Shown here: one piece after another, positions 1 through 10,920 of the stretch
Position numbering within the stretch: the first letter of the stretch is position 1
Layout of the letters: each line of letters starts with the position of its first letter
DNA from: Cercospora beticola
Taxonomy: Eukaryota; Ascomycota; Dothideomycetes; Mycosphaerellales; Mycosphaerellaceae
Assembly (NCBI RefSeq): GCF_033473495.1
Contig: NC_088941.1
Location: 372,001-436,000 of the forward strand
Direction of reading: 5' to 3'
Length of the DNA stretch: 64,000 bases
Made by a program: the position numbers and the translations under genes
The notes under the pieces: generated by a model
Databases searched by the model: none
Told to the model about the DNA's origin: nothing
Seen by the model: the letters and a program-made list of their open reading frames with translations, nothing else

Positions 1-585
1 CTCCGCAGCCTTCGCCTGCGTTTTGTACCGTAATATAGCATACTCAGTGAGCACGAGGTATTCCTTCTTCTTTCTGAACATGCCAGCGCTCGTTTGGACT
101 TCGCCGTGCAGCAGCACATGTTTGGAGGCACCCGGTGAAGCATTTCCGATGCTATCGAGCGTATGATCGAACACCAGCGAAGGCGCTTTAGAGGAGGTGG
201 TCGAAGGCGGTTCGGCACTGGTATAGTTCTGAGCAAAGCTGGACAAGTCCTCAGTGCTCCCTCTCGTCAAGCTCGTCTTTAGCGACTCGAACACTGAGGG
301 TGGCCGCTTGGAGGCTCTCATGGTGATCGAGGGTCGTCTGGATTGCGATCGCGACTGGTCTGCTAGTGGCGTATTCGTCCGGTCTTCGTCGGCCACCACG
401 GAATAGTTCAGATGCCCCAACTGACTCGGCCCTCGCGCATGCTTCGGCTTCTTGCTCAGTGTCTTTGGCTTCTTGACATCTCGGCCGCCATCGTCGTGGA
501 GGTCGGCGCTGGAGCGCAGACCGGCGAGCGACAGTATGCTCCTTCTTTTCGAAGACTCTCTGCCATCCCTGGCAGCCGCCGACAT
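1..585 (-). CDS. PH-domain protein, N-terminal part (runs off left edge)
   Basis: The frame is open from an ATG at 585 to the window edge: 195 residues, C-terminus missing. Residues 1-140 are Ser/Arg/Lys-rich and look disordered, with many SxxS and RRxS-type sites. From about residue 155 the sequence becomes domain-like (HVLLHGEV..., then FRKKKEYLVLTEYAILRYK). This matches the first strands of a pleckstrin-homology domain of the type found in fungal PH/leucine-rich-repeat proteins. PH domains usually bind phosphoinositides or partner proteins at membranes. The frame is closed by a stop about 100 bases upstream of the ATG, and no other ATG lies between. The PH call rests on a partial domain; the LRR association is recalled from family resemblance and cannot be tested here. 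Confidence 0.65.
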   Translation of the reverse strand, partial: MSAAARDGRESSKRRSILSLAGLRSSADLHDDGGRDVKKPKTLSKKPKHARGPSQLGHLNYSVVADEDRTNTPLADQSRSQSRRPSITMRASKRPPSVFESLKTSLTRGSTEDLSSFAQNYTSAEPPSTTSSKAPSLVFDHTLDSIGNASPGASKHVLLHGEVQTSAGMFRKKKEYLVLTEYAILRYKTQAKAAE

Positions 586-2811
586 GCTCCTGGAGTTGCT
601 GACTCTCCCGCTGCAGGCCGTAGCGCTGACGATGTCGTCGTACGGAGATTGGCTGGGCGGTATAAGACCAACGTCGTCCAGCTATAGCTCCAACCCGCGC
701 GTGGTGAGCGGCCGTTTGCCCGCAAGTGCTCACACCCCCGCGCGCCACAGCCGGGACAATATAGATGAAGTGAATATAATGGTCGGATTCTGCAGGCGCC
801 CGCACCCAACTACCCCAAGCGCTCGCACGCTTCGTCGTTGTTCACCGGAGAAGATGAGCATTGGGAGGAACGTGAAGAGCGGGCCAGCTGCTGACTAGCC
901 ACGCCGACGCCCAGGATGGTGCAGTGCAATGGAACGGCGGCCAAGGGGGTGTCTGGCACATGGGCGGCCACCGCAAATGTGCACACAACGTTAATGTTAT
1001 TTTAGCTAGGAGCTGTTGCGGCAGTTGGGCTGTGCAGTGACCGGGATGCATCCATGACGAATGGCGCGTGGAACGCCTGGGCTACGCTGGTGTTTCGAGT
1101 GCGACCAAATGACATCGCGGGCAGAGAAGCAGACGCCGATCTGCCTTTCGCTTGGGACACCACCAGCACCACCATGATGACCTGCCCACTGCCCCCGCCC
1201 TCCTGCGTGATTTCCACCCGCGCCAGCCTGCAAGCGACTCCTCCCCCTCCGCTCCGCTGCCAACAAATGACGCGTTCCAGCCAACACCTGGCAACAGAAG
1301 CTTTTGTTGCAGCTGGCGGGCAGACAATAGCGGCAACTCTATTATATGCAAACACCTCACATCCCGGTGCTCAACTTCCACTTTCGCATCTCAGCTGCTT
1401 CTTCGCGCATGGTTGCTGACCACACATCTCACCCTCGCCACCGCCGCCGTTGCTCGAAGACATGCTGCATGAAACATACGATATACACGAGGCGCGCCCT
1501 CTGTAGCCCGCCTGGCCTTCATACGCCGGCTGCGGCGACGGCACGGCATTGGCATCATGTCCCAGGATTCATTACGCACCTCGACCTTTAGGCGCGAAGT
1601 GCTCCCGACCAAGCCGTCTCGAGCAATGCGCAAAACCAAGTTCGAGCGCAGAAAGCCTGCACCACCAACTTGCACGCCTCATGCCGCTATCTGTTGGGAT
1701 CCCACTTCTGACGACCGATCAGCGAGAAGCACACAGCAGCCACAGCAGCGCCGAAATACGAGACTCCTGCCTGTCGGGAGCCTGCAGTCGATGCTCGTAT
1801 TGTGAAGTTCGCCTCCCATGTCGGAATCGCTTCCACGCGGCTTTGCGTATACGTTACGCTCCCCCTTCATGATCAAAAATCCTTATCTGGAGCAGCTCGT
1901 GCACCATGTCATTCCTGTAGTTCGCTACAGCTCACGACAAACCGGCACGGATCTCGCACAAAGTCTCAGCCGGTGCTCAATGTCTCGGGCACCGGCTGTT
2001 CTATAGCCAACGTCGAAGATGCGCGCTGCATGGTAGCGGAGTTTCCGCCGTTTCGCAACATTTGAACCACAAGTACAGAACCGTTGAGCGCCCAGAGCCA
2101 TAGTCTCGAAAATGCGTTCGCCGGATATCTTGAGCTCATCTCGCAGGCGTCTCAAAGTGCAAGGATCATGGAGCGGACGAGCCCGCCCGTTCACGACACA
2201 GCCACAACAACGGTCCATGTACCAGGAATAACAGCGTGATCTGGTTAGACCGAGTCAGCATTATTTTTCCATCGATCGCCTCACAGCCATTCATCTACTG
2301 AGACAGCCGCGGACAGAGTGCCGCTACTGCATTGCTCGAACCATACCGCATGTTCAACGACGGCATTTGAAGGATGAAATGAACACATGTTTGCGCCATA
2401 TGTAAGCACTTATTCTTTCGGTGGTTCGGTCACTTGGCAGTCGAGCCTCTGGTCAGCATCATGTAATGATTGCTGCCTGTAGTGGTGCTCTCTTGATGTT
2501 ACAGGTAGGCGAGATGTAATTTCGCACACCGCTTTGGGCGCTTCCAAGCCGCTCTCATTTCTGCTGACTAGGATACAAGCACCGCCGAGACACACAAGTC
2601 CTTCCTCATGAGTCATCTGAATACAGCAACCGGAAGTATCGCCATGCGAAGCCTAAGCCAAGCCTTAGTCCTATGGGGCTGAGAAGTAGAGTTATGTCAA
2701 TACCTTGCCATTGGCAACGCTTTATCACAGACTTGGAATAATGATAAGATGATGAGCGCGATGTTCGCAACACAAGATCTGGCTACGATGCCTCTTCTCT
2801 ATACATTTACT
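586..2811. other. Long intergenic region without recognisable gene
   Basis: About 2.2 kb between the start of the PH-domain gene and the 3' end of the NAD kinase gene. Short ORFs occur on both strands but overlap each other, are rich in Cys/His/Arg/Ser, lack domain-like stretches and do not join through good splice sites. It probably holds the promoter of the PH-domain gene. No repeat, tRNA or transposon sequence was recognised. Confidence 0.5.
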
Positions 2812-4113
2812 CTAGCCGTGCTCTCCAAAAGGATAATTAAACTTCAGCAGCGAGTTCAGACCGCCAACCCAGTGATCTTGCCCATCAGCGGCACCACCTG
2901 AGCGCACAATACTAGGCACTCCTCGGAGCCAGTCTCTTGCTCCTGGAGCTCCTGGCGAGCGCACTTCCTCGCCAACGACTCTCACCTCCATGCCTGCTCT
3001 CAGACCTTCTTGTCGTCTTACACCGTCAACAGAGACTTCAATTTCTTTGCCGCGGTTCTGCTTTTCGATGCGAAGTGTGATTGGCGTGTTCGCCGGAAGC
3101 ACAAGAGGTCGAAATGAAAGAGACCTCGGACAGATAGGCGTCAGCAGAATGGAGGATACCAGAGGGTGAACGATAGAGCCGCCACTTGACAAGCTGTAGG
3201 CTGTAGATCCTGTAGGTGTCGAGACTAAGAATCCATCCGCGATGGCGGTCGTCAATGTCTTCTGATGTGGAGGAGAGCCGATCAATATCGTGATATGAGC
3301 CAAGTGTGGTAGAGCGCCACGATGCAGCAGCACCTCGTTCAGCGCAAAAATGTCATCGCATTTGCTGTCCGCATGAGCAAAGGGTGGCTCATGAGGAAGT
3401 CGCTCGCCCTCAGAACTGAAGATTCCAATGCGAAGTCTGTTCCGTAACAGTATACGTGCGCTTCGAGACTCGCCCATCGATTTGCCACGTGCTTCGGTCC
3501 ACGCATCAGATCTCTCCTTGAGCTCTGGCTCGTCTGTGCTCTTGGGAGGCACAGTCGAGGGCGAACCCGACATGTACATTTCTCGAAAAGCGCGTTTGTA
3601 CTCTGCAAACTTCCATTCGCCCAGAAAGCCCAATGTGCCCATACTGAATGAGAGCACTGGTGGCACGCTTTTGGCTGTGGCGAAGAGAGAGGCTGCATGT
3701 AAGATCGTGCCGTCTCCGCCAAAGGTAGAGGTAAGGTCAACCTTCTTCTCGTACGCAGAATTACCTTCTCCATTTGCGGCATAGATTGGAAAGTTCAGCT
3801 GCTTGTCCACTTCATGGGCCAGATATGGTTCGAAAATGACAGAGGTTCCAGGATAGACTTCGTGAATATGGTTCGCATATTCAATCGCGGCATCGTGACA
3901 CTCTGAGCTTTCATCTTTCCGGACAATGAGAACATTGCGAGGTGGCACCGGCCATCGTAGCGCCAACAGGTCGTGACTCTTGATCTCCTGGTAACGAGGA
4001 TGTAGGCGATCCGGGAGTTCAGCGATGCTTCGGACCTCGTGTCGAGCTGCAGAAGTGGTGAAACATCGTGTTGGCGCTCGAATGCTTCGCCAACATCGTA
4101 GAAATGCTCTCAT
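2812..4113 (-). CDS. NAD(H) kinase, probably mitochondrial (Pos5-like)
   Basis: 433 residues in one exon. It phosphorylates NAD(H) to NADP(H) with ATP. The family signatures are intact: GGDGT at residues 132-136, LNEV around 259-262, and the TPTGSTAYSLSSGGS nucleotide loop at about 299-313. The first 25 residues (MRAFLRCWRS..., basic, no acidic residue, then FTTSAARHE) are a good mitochondrial presequence, so a matrix NADH kinase of the Pos5 type is likely. The same frame continues about 35 codons upstream but only to a GTG, so the ATG at 4113 is chosen. It is divergent from the acyltransferase gene; their shared promoter contains an inverted-repeat element whose target duplication begins 107 bases upstream of this ATG. 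A cytosolic isoform is not excluded. Confidence 0.9.
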   Translation of the reverse strand: MRAFLRCWRSIRAPTRCFTTSAARHEVRSIAELPDRLHPRYQEIKSHDLLALRWPVPPRNVLIVRKDESSECHDAAIEYANHIHEVYPGTSVIFEPYLAHEVDKQLNFPIYAANGEGNSAYEKKVDLTSTFGGDGTILHAASLFATAKSVPPVLSFSMGTLGFLGEWKFAEYKRAFREMYMSGSPSTVPPKSTDEPELKERSDAWTEARGKSMGESRSARILLRNRLRIGIFSSEGERLPHEPPFAHADSKCDDIFALNEVLLHRGALPHLAHITILIGSPPHQKTLTTAIADGFLVSTPTGSTAYSLSSGGSIVHPLVSSILLTPICPRSLSFRPLVLPANTPITLRIEKQNRGKEIEVSVDGVRRQEGLRAGMEVRVVGEEVRSPGAPGARDWLRGVPSIVRSGGAADGQDHWVGGLNSLLKFNYPFGEHG

Positions 4114-4220
4114 GCTCCCATCGTCGATGCCACAATCACAGTCTGACACGTTTCGTAAAAGAGTGACGGCGATGGCTTGGCGACGAGGATGGGTGAAGTT
4201 GATGTTTGTTTCATCCACAG

Positions 4221-4623
4221 CAAGCTCGCGAAATGACTAAGGAGAGTGACTGATTCCAGCTGCGGAGAGTGACTACCCCACACTTTGAAGGCACTTTCAC
4301 GGCGTTTTGGCGACGCTCTTCAAAATGTACTTCGGACAAGCGAGGCGAGCTTGCGAGCGAAGTGAGTACTCGGAGCTGCGAGCCTGCGAGCAATAGCGAC
4401 GACGTACGATACCCGAGCGCGTGAGGCATAGGCCCCTTAAAAGGATAGTATTATTTCTATTAGGCGACGAACGAGCTCGAGCCGAAGGCGCGAGAGCGAG
4501 AGAGGCGGCAGTGCACCTCGAAAGGAAGTGCTTTACGGCTTTGATTCAGAATTGATGCGAATTGATTCAGGTCACTCTCCCTAGCTGAGATCAGTCACTC
4601 TCCTTAGTCATTTCGCAAGCTCG
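4221..4623. mobile_element. MITE-like element with 45-bp inverted termini and 8-bp target duplication
   Basis: The element spans 4229-4615 (387 bp). Its ends are inverted repeats beginning CGAAATGACTAAGGAGAGTG; 26 bases match perfectly and the similarity extends to about 45 bases (4229-4273 and 4571-4615). It is flanked by the direct repeat CAAGCTCG (4221-4228 and 4616-4623). GGAGAGTGAC occurs twice within each arm as a subterminal repeat. The interior has no ORF of transposase size and is rich in CGAG/GCGAG words. An 8-bp duplication fits the hAT superfamily, but this is inference because no transposase is present. It sits in the divergent promoter of NAD kinase and the acyltransferase. Confidence 0.88.
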
Positions 4624-4914
4624 GGCGTGGAGACCAGTGGGCATGTGAATGCCCGCGGCGCCAGCCGAGGAAGGCGTCATTGTTTGCTTTGCTGTTGCTG
4701 ACAGGTGCGTTCCATTCTGGACTACAAAGCTCCACGTGCTAAACTACTTCAGACGACTCACTCTGTCGCCTGATTCATTCACGAGACATGACCTAGCTAC
4801 TATCTACACAGCGGGGACGCTGGGAAAAAGAATATCTAACACACCACCTCGACCTGCCTGCTTCGAGAGCAGAAGCCGATCATTCCGCACATCCTACCCA
4901 CCCCGCCCGCGGCC
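4624..4914 (+). promoter_or_regulatory. Remaining promoter/5' UTR between the element and the acyltransferase
   Basis: Together with 4114-4220 this is what is left of the native intergenic space between the divergent NAD kinase and acyltransferase genes once the inserted element is removed. No clear TATA box was seen; the 60 bases before the ATG are C-rich, as is usual for fungal 5' UTRs. Confidence 0.4.
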
Positions 4915-6183
4915 ATGAGCGAACTCAAGCAGCGCAAGGCTGCAGCGCAGTCGACCGAGCATGCCCTCTTGAATGGCAACACCAGCGCATCCGATTTCCA
5001 CGTTATTCCGCCTCTTAAGCATGGCGCGCTCATGCAGATTCTGCGCATTGTGGGCTTCGGCATCTACTTCTTTGGATCGTGTCTCGCTATTCACGGGACG
5101 CAGCTCCTGGGACTTCCGCTCTACTTCATAAGCAAGGATTGGTTCTATGCCTATATGGCTTTGACGAAGCAATTTTTCGGCCTGCTCATAACCACAATGA
5201 CCCAGTGGTGGAGTCCGACCGTCGTTCGCATTTCTGGAGATAAGAGCGTTGAAGGGTTATTGTTCCAGGATGCGCACGGAATGGTACAAACGAACTTTGG
5301 CGATAGAGCGGTGTTGATGGCGAACCATCAACTGTATACGGATTGGCTATATCTGTGGTGGATCGCATATGCGAATGCGATGCCAATGCATGGACACATT
5401 TATATCATCTTGAAGGACTCTCTCAAGTGGGTGCCCATGATAGGGCCAGCTATGCAGCTCTACGGGTTCATCTTCATGGCACGAAAATGGGCTACAGATC
5501 AAGAGAGAATGAGGTATAGACTACAGAAGCTCAAGACTCGGCATTCGGGACCGATGAGTGGACAATCTGGAAAGGCGCAGCTGGATCCTATGTGGTTGCT
5601 GATCTTCCCTGAAGGCACCAATCTGTCTGCGAACACGCGATCACAGTCCGAGAAGTTCGCAGAAAAGTCCGGACAGGAAAAGTTAAAGCATCAGCTCTTG
5701 CCAAGGAGCACCGGGCTTCAGTTCAGCTTGCAAGAGTTGAAGGGAAGCGTGGACTACCTGTACGACTGCACAATAGGATATGAAGGCGTTCCCGCTGGTC
5801 GGTACGGAGCAGAGATCTTCACATTGCGATCCACGTATTTCCAAGGACGCACGCCTAAGAGCGTGAACATGCACTGGAGACGATTCAAGATTTTGGACCT
5901 ACCGCTGGACGACAAGGATGCGTTCTACGAGTGGATCGTAGCGCGGTGGCGGGAGAAGGACGAACTAATGGAAGTCTTCGCGAAGACAGGAAAATTCCGA
6001 GCCGACTCAGCTGCGGTCAAATTCGAGCGCGACTCTTTGAAAGCTTCGAAAACTCCATACATCAACACATCGGTGCAGCTGAGGAATCCGGTCGAGTTCG
6101 TGTCCATCTTCATGCCGATAGCCGCAGCTACCATGGTTGGGAGGGTGCTTGTCCAGCTTTTTGACAGACTCTCCCCTATATAG
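4915..6183 (+). CDS. 1-acyl-sn-glycerol-3-phosphate acyltransferase-like protein
   Basis: 422 residues, single exon, ATG in GGCCATGAG. PlsC/LPLAT family: the HX4D box is NHQLYTDW (His138, Asp143) and the substrate-binding FPEGTNLS lies at 231-238. A hydrophobic N-terminal stretch (about 43-75) and a C-terminal one (about 398-417) suggest an ER membrane protein. The family transfers acyl-CoA to lysophosphatidate or related lysolipids in glycerolipid synthesis. Length and architecture resemble the yeast Cst26/YDR018C group better than Slc1. Substrate is not readable from sequence; lysophosphatidylinositol is an alternative. Confidence 0.87.
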   Translation: MSELKQRKAAAQSTEHALLNGNTSASDFHVIPPLKHGALMQILRIVGFGIYFFGSCLAIHGTQLLGLPLYFISKDWFYAYMALTKQFFGLLITTMTQWWSPTVVRISGDKSVEGLLFQDAHGMVQTNFGDRAVLMANHQLYTDWLYLWWIAYANAMPMHGHIYIILKDSLKWVPMIGPAMQLYGFIFMARKWATDQERMRYRLQKLKTRHSGPMSGQSGKAQLDPMWLLIFPEGTNLSANTRSQSEKFAEKSGQEKLKHQLLPRSTGLQFSLQELKGSVDYLYDCTIGYEGVPAGRYGAEIFTLRSTYFQGRTPKSVNMHWRRFKILDLPLDDKDAFYEWIVARWREKDELMEVFAKTGKFRADSAAVKFERDSLKASKTPYINTSVQLRNPVEFVSIFMPIAAATMVGRVLVQLFDRLSPI

Positions 6184-6840
6184 AGGACCCTAGACATGTG
6201 TCTACACAGGCTTGAATACACTGAAAGAGGGCAACCAGACTTTACAGTCGAGGAGGAAACATTGGATGATACCCAAGGGATGCGGATTTGTATAGAGCGG
6301 TGGATATAATTTGACGACTCGCCTCATGCCTAACGTACCTACGACGTCTTACACAATAATCAATTGCTGTTATCTCCTGCTGCCTATTGAACCTTTGGCA
6401 CAAGACTGGAGCACGTGCCAGGTTACCTGATTTCCAGCTTGATCGTTTAACCAGACCCCTGCTTGTTGCGGCTGCAGCATGCACTCTTCCGCCAACCTTA
6501 ACAGCTTCCAATGGCAGCTACAACTTGTCCATCTGTTCCAAACGACTTCACTCTCACTACTTCTCCTTTCACTCTGCCGAACGCCTTTGTGCAGACCCCA
6601 TAGCTTCAGCACGCTCTACGCGGTCGCGGGCGTCGGGCTTCAAACAAGCATTGCACGGATGTGATTTACCTAGCACTGCCGCCAGCAGGGTTTCCTGCTG
6701 ACGCCTGTGATATTTCTGGCTGGCGCAGAAACGACCCCGAATTATAATCAGGAGGAGCAAGTCTTCACAACAACACAAAAAGACATAGGGTCACTCCACC
6801 ACCTCGTCCCCCGCCCCGCCAGTGAGGCCACCTTCACACA
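6184..6840. other. Intergenic region
   Basis: 3' end of the acyltransferase and promoter/5' UTR of the downstream carrier. The last 60 bases before the carrier ATG are C-rich. No other feature recognised. Confidence 0.4.
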
Positions 6841-8620
6841 ATGGCTTACGGCGACTCGCCCACAACGTGGACGGGTCAACCACGTATCCGCGGCGGAAGC
6901 GAATCGATGCGCATGTTCCTCCTCACTTTCTCGCTGATAGGATTGCAATTCTGCTGGGGAACGGAACAGACTTATGCTACACCTTACCTTCTCGCTTTGG
7001 GGTTGTCGAAGGGAGCGATGAGTCTGGTGTGGGTTGCCGGACCACTTTCGGGATTGATCATGCAGCCGATCATTGGCATGATCAGTGATAAGAGCACGAG
7101 TAAATATGGGAGACGGAGACCATTCATGATTGGAGGGACAGTCGCTGTTGCGGTCTGCTTGTTGATTTTGGGATGGGCGATTGAGATTGTGGAGTGGTTT
7201 GTGCCTGGTACTGGGGCTGAGATTGTGGAAAGAGTACGTTTTGGTTGAAGACAAGGGAAAGGGTATGAGAGCTGATATATGGACAGAGGAGAGCTTTGAC
7301 GATCAGGCTTGCGATCTTCGATATTTATGTTCTCGACTTTGTGATCAACATCGCACAAGCTACGTGTCGGGCACTCGTGGTCGATGCCTTGCCGGTGGAG
7401 AAACAGCAAACAGGCGGAGCATGGATAACACGAATGGTGGGGCTGGGGCATATTCTGGTGTTTGGGTTTGGAGCTCTGGATCTCAACTACTGGCTTCCTC
7501 CCATGCTTGGGGACACTCAATTTAAGAAGGTCTGCGCGTTTGCGGCTTTCATGATGGTGTTCACTTTCAGCGTGAATTGCTGGGCTGTGACGGAGAAGGT
7601 TCTGGTTGTAGATCCAAGGAGTGCAACGGACAGCGACCAAAGCTTGCTTGCTATCATCAAGCAAATTTACAGTCGAGCTCTGCACGTCCCGCAGCGCATT
7701 CAGTACATCTGCAATGTGCAATTCTGGTCTTGGATCGGCTGGTTCCCCCTCATGGTGGGTATGATACTTCCTCAAGATCTGACATTCGCTGATGATTCTA
7801 GTTCTACGGCAGTACATGGGTGGGAGAGATCTATCTGCGGCACGGTCTCGATGGCATTCCTCCATCATCAACGGACGCGTTGAGCCAGGTTGGGCGAGCG
7901 GGAAGCACAGCGCTCATCATTCACTCAACGATCGGATTCGTCACGGCAATCATATTGCCGACGCTCGTGACAAGTCCCGGTGACGACGAGAAAGCACACT
8001 CCTTCACTCCACGACCACCAAAGGGCCTTGAGGCGGTCGCCAAAGTGCCATTCATCAAGCCTCATCTCCTGGACGTCTGGACCTTTGGATGTGCAATGTT
8101 TACCAGTTGTCTGGTATTCGCGCCAGTGGTCAAGTCCGTCCGCTTCGCTACCTTCCTAATGGCAGCTGCTGGTATCCCGAGTGCTATCGCTGGGTTTGCA
8201 AGTGCTACCTTGATCGGAGTCGAGATCAACAGACTGGGTAGCACACTTCCTACAAGTGGTCCCAAAGGAACACGCACACCTAACAGTCGCCGCTCATCCA
8301 ATGACTTCGAAATGGACGAGCCTTCGCTTCTCCGACGGCCCTCCCAATCTGGAGCACATTCACAGAGTGGGGAACTCAGTGGGATATACCTTGGAATCCT
8401 GAACATTTACACGACGATTCCACAATTCGTAGGCACGTTCATCAGCTTTGTCGTATTCAGGATCCTAGAGCCGGGGAAAAGTCCCGAACTTGCCAAAGAT
8501 GCACATCCAGATGATGTGCATTCTACCGAAGGGTTGAGTGGTATTGGTGTGTGCCTGTTTATTGGCAGCATGAGCTCAGTCATGGCTGCTCTTGCTACGA
8601 GAAAACTGAAAGAGCGATAG
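6841..8620 (+). CDS. GPH/sucrose-type MFS carrier (alpha-glucoside or sucrose/H+ symporter)
   Basis: Exons 6841-7233, 7287-7754 and 7802-8620 give 559 residues. Intron 1 is 7234-7286 (GTACGT...GCTGAT...CAG) and intron 2 is 7755-7801 (GTGGGT...CTGATGATTCTAG); both are phase 0. About 12 membrane segments are visible. Signatures of the GPH cation symporter group, which includes plant SUTs and S. pombe Sut1, are present: GPLSGLIMQPIIGMISD followed by KYGRRRPFM, and later LDFVINIAQATCRALVVDALP and FYGSTWVGEIYL. A Ser/Arg-rich cytoplasmic loop (about residues 430-475) precedes the last helices. It probably imports sucrose or alpha-glucosides at the plasma membrane. The substrate is inferred from the family only. 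Confidence 0.87.
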
Positions 8621-9674
8621 ATGTAATAGATTTAGAATATGCATTGGGTCCGGCTGAACCGGGGAGTACTATGGCTTTTCCAACTGCTGCCGTCTTGCCA
8701 TGTTGCCTTGCTGCAGACCCAGAAAAAGTTCTGGCATATACTTATCCAGGCCAGGTCAGATGGTTTCGACAGCCGCAAATGTCCTGCTACTGAGCGTGTG
8801 AGAATCTGTAGCATTGCGAAGCTTCATTACTCGTGATCAAATCGTGTGCATCCTCATCCAGCTAATGCAAAAACCCCTCTTCCAGCGAGCACCAGTGTCG
8901 GCTCGCCGTTTTCACGGACAACGCTAAGCCTGTGCCTATCTGTGCCACATATAGCTTGTACCGCACTCGATCGTGCTGCTATCCTGGTGCTGCGGGGGGA
9001 ACGCGTACGGGGCACACTTTATCGGTGCGAGAGCCCTACTCCGCGTGCTCCAAAAGTCGGCATGACGCACATGGCGTCGTCAAAATGCACTTCTTCATGC
9101 ACGATTTGCTCTGACTATGCCCGCGACAGCTAGGTGGAAGCAGGGATATACGCCCGGATCCTCGTGTGAGTCGCCATAATATGGCTAGCACTGGCACAGA
9201 AATTGTTACTATATGGCCGGCTTGAGGAACCGAAGCCCTGGCAGTCGTGTCTTCACGGCATTCATCGCCATCGCTGGCTTCGAGTCTATTCTTTGCGCCA
9301 TAGTCCAATACATATGTGGCGCATGCTGTCCGCTCTCCCTTTCTACGGCTCTCCTTCCAGCATGCAACTTGTTGTAACAAATCTAGCAGGCGCATCGGGC
9401 TGAATTCTAGATGCTCAGAGAGCCGGCGCCTTCTCGACGGACGCGTTCTAGGCACCTTCCCTGGTACGTTCGCCATTGCCACTCCGACGCAGACGGAAGC
9501 GACTGGAAGCACAGCGACATCGAAGATATGATCAGCCAAGTGAAGCGGCGATAACATCAACAAAACGACCTCAGTGCCAGTCATCCACGTTGCCTCAACA
9601 TCCTTGTCAGACCCCGACTTTACCGAAAGCGGGTCGACGCTGCAGCACTCTACATGCACGCTGCCACTTCTCTG
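8621..9674. other. Intergenic region without recognisable gene
   Basis: About 1 kb between the carrier and the SDR. The longest ORF (minus strand, 9036-9722) has no domain-like sequence and overlaps SDR exon 1. No inverted or tandem repeat was seen. Confidence 0.4.
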
Positions 9675-10920
9675 ATGGAGTCCCTTTTGTATGGTACGTC
9701 TTCGCACCGTCACTGCGCTCACTGAATTTTTGCGCGTTTACTGAGACTCTCCAGGCGCGAACATTGAAATGGTGCGCATCGACACAGTACGCGAATCCAA
9801 TGCCAAGTGCAAATCTCTCGTGGGCCTGGTCGCAATCTTTGTAGGCGGGACGGGAGGCATCGGAGAGAGCACCGCTAAGGAGTTGTTCCTTCGCACTACG
9901 AGTCCCAAGGCCTACATTATCGGCAGGTGAGCGTTTTGCTAGTCCCTGCCTTCTCGACACTGATCGCTGATCACCAAATGCAGGAGCGAAGAACGTGGCA
10001 AACGCATCTGCGATGAGCTACATGAGATCAATCCCCAAGGCAAAGCTATTTTCATCCAGCGAGACATCAGCGCGCTGAAAAATGTTGACGAGCTATGTGC
10101 GGAACTCCGCCAACGGGAGCCCAAGATTCACTGTTTATTCCTGACTGCTGGTTACATGACTCTCCGAGGACGAACAGAGACTCCCGACGGCATCGATCGA
10201 AAGATGGCAGTCAATTACTACGCGCGCATGAGATGTATCGAGAAAATGATGCCAAGCTTGGAAAAGGCCTCCAACGAAGGCGAACTATCGCGTGTCATTT
10301 CTGTGCTCGCTGCAGGATCCGAAGGTGACGTGCGAGTGGATGATCTCGAGCTGAAGCACAATTTCACTTTACACGCATGCCTGGCTCACTGTGTCGTCAT
10401 GACGGACTTTTTCATCGCTGGACTAGCAGAGCGTTATCCCGGGACATCTTTCAGTCACTCGTATCCAGGAACCGTCAAGACAGGAATCGCCAATGAACTT
10501 AGTGGACCGGTTCGACTTGCCGTCAAAGTCATGTACGCAGTCATGACTCCCTGGATATTGAACGTACAAGAATCTGGAGAGCGACATTTGTTCCAAATCA
10601 CAAGTCAATGCTACCCGTCGCGGAACGGAGGAGCTGGCATACCTATTCCAGAAGGTTTATCTGCTATGCGCGCAGTGAACGGACAGCCGGGCGGTGGTGC
10701 CTACTTACTTGACTGGGACGGGAAATCTACTGGAGATGAATCGGTGCTGTCAAAGCATCGCGAGATGGGCATGGAGAAGATCGTTTGGGACCACACGCAC
10801 GAAATTTTCGAACGAGCGGAGATGAAGATGCGTAAAGATTCCAAACGTGCTGCAGTGAATGAGGCCGAAGGTGCTGGTCGACCGATACCCAACCCACCTG
10901 GATGGCGCCCAGCGGCTTGA
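9675..10920 (+). CDS. Short-chain dehydrogenase/reductase-fold protein lacking the usual catalytic Tyr
   Basis: Exons 9675-9693, 9755-9926 and 9984-10920 give 375 residues; introns 9694-9754 (GTACGT...TTACTGAG...CAG) and 9927-9983 (GTGAGC...GCTGAT...CAG). The cofactor motif GGTGGIG is at residues 37-43. The NNAG-type loop is CLFLTAGYM. Ser is present after strand 5 (VISVLAAGSEG), but where YxxxK is expected the protein has FTLHACLAHCVVM, so the usual Tyr is absent. The family resembles fungal SDRs linked to secondary metabolism or catabolism. A shorter product could start at the ATG at 9769, but the 19-base first exon keeps frame and has good splice signals. It is convergent with an MFS carrier. 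Confidence 0.78.

Noticed and set aside
4114..4218. N-terminal extension of NAD kinase up to 4218
   Set aside because: The frame begins with GTG there; the ATG at 4113 starts a good mitochondrial presequence.
6984..7871. 295-codon minus-strand ORF
   Set aside because: Antisense shadow of the sucrose-type carrier; no domain-like sequence.
9036..9722. 228-codon minus-strand ORF
   Set aside because: No recognisable domain and overlaps the start of the SDR gene; composition looks random.
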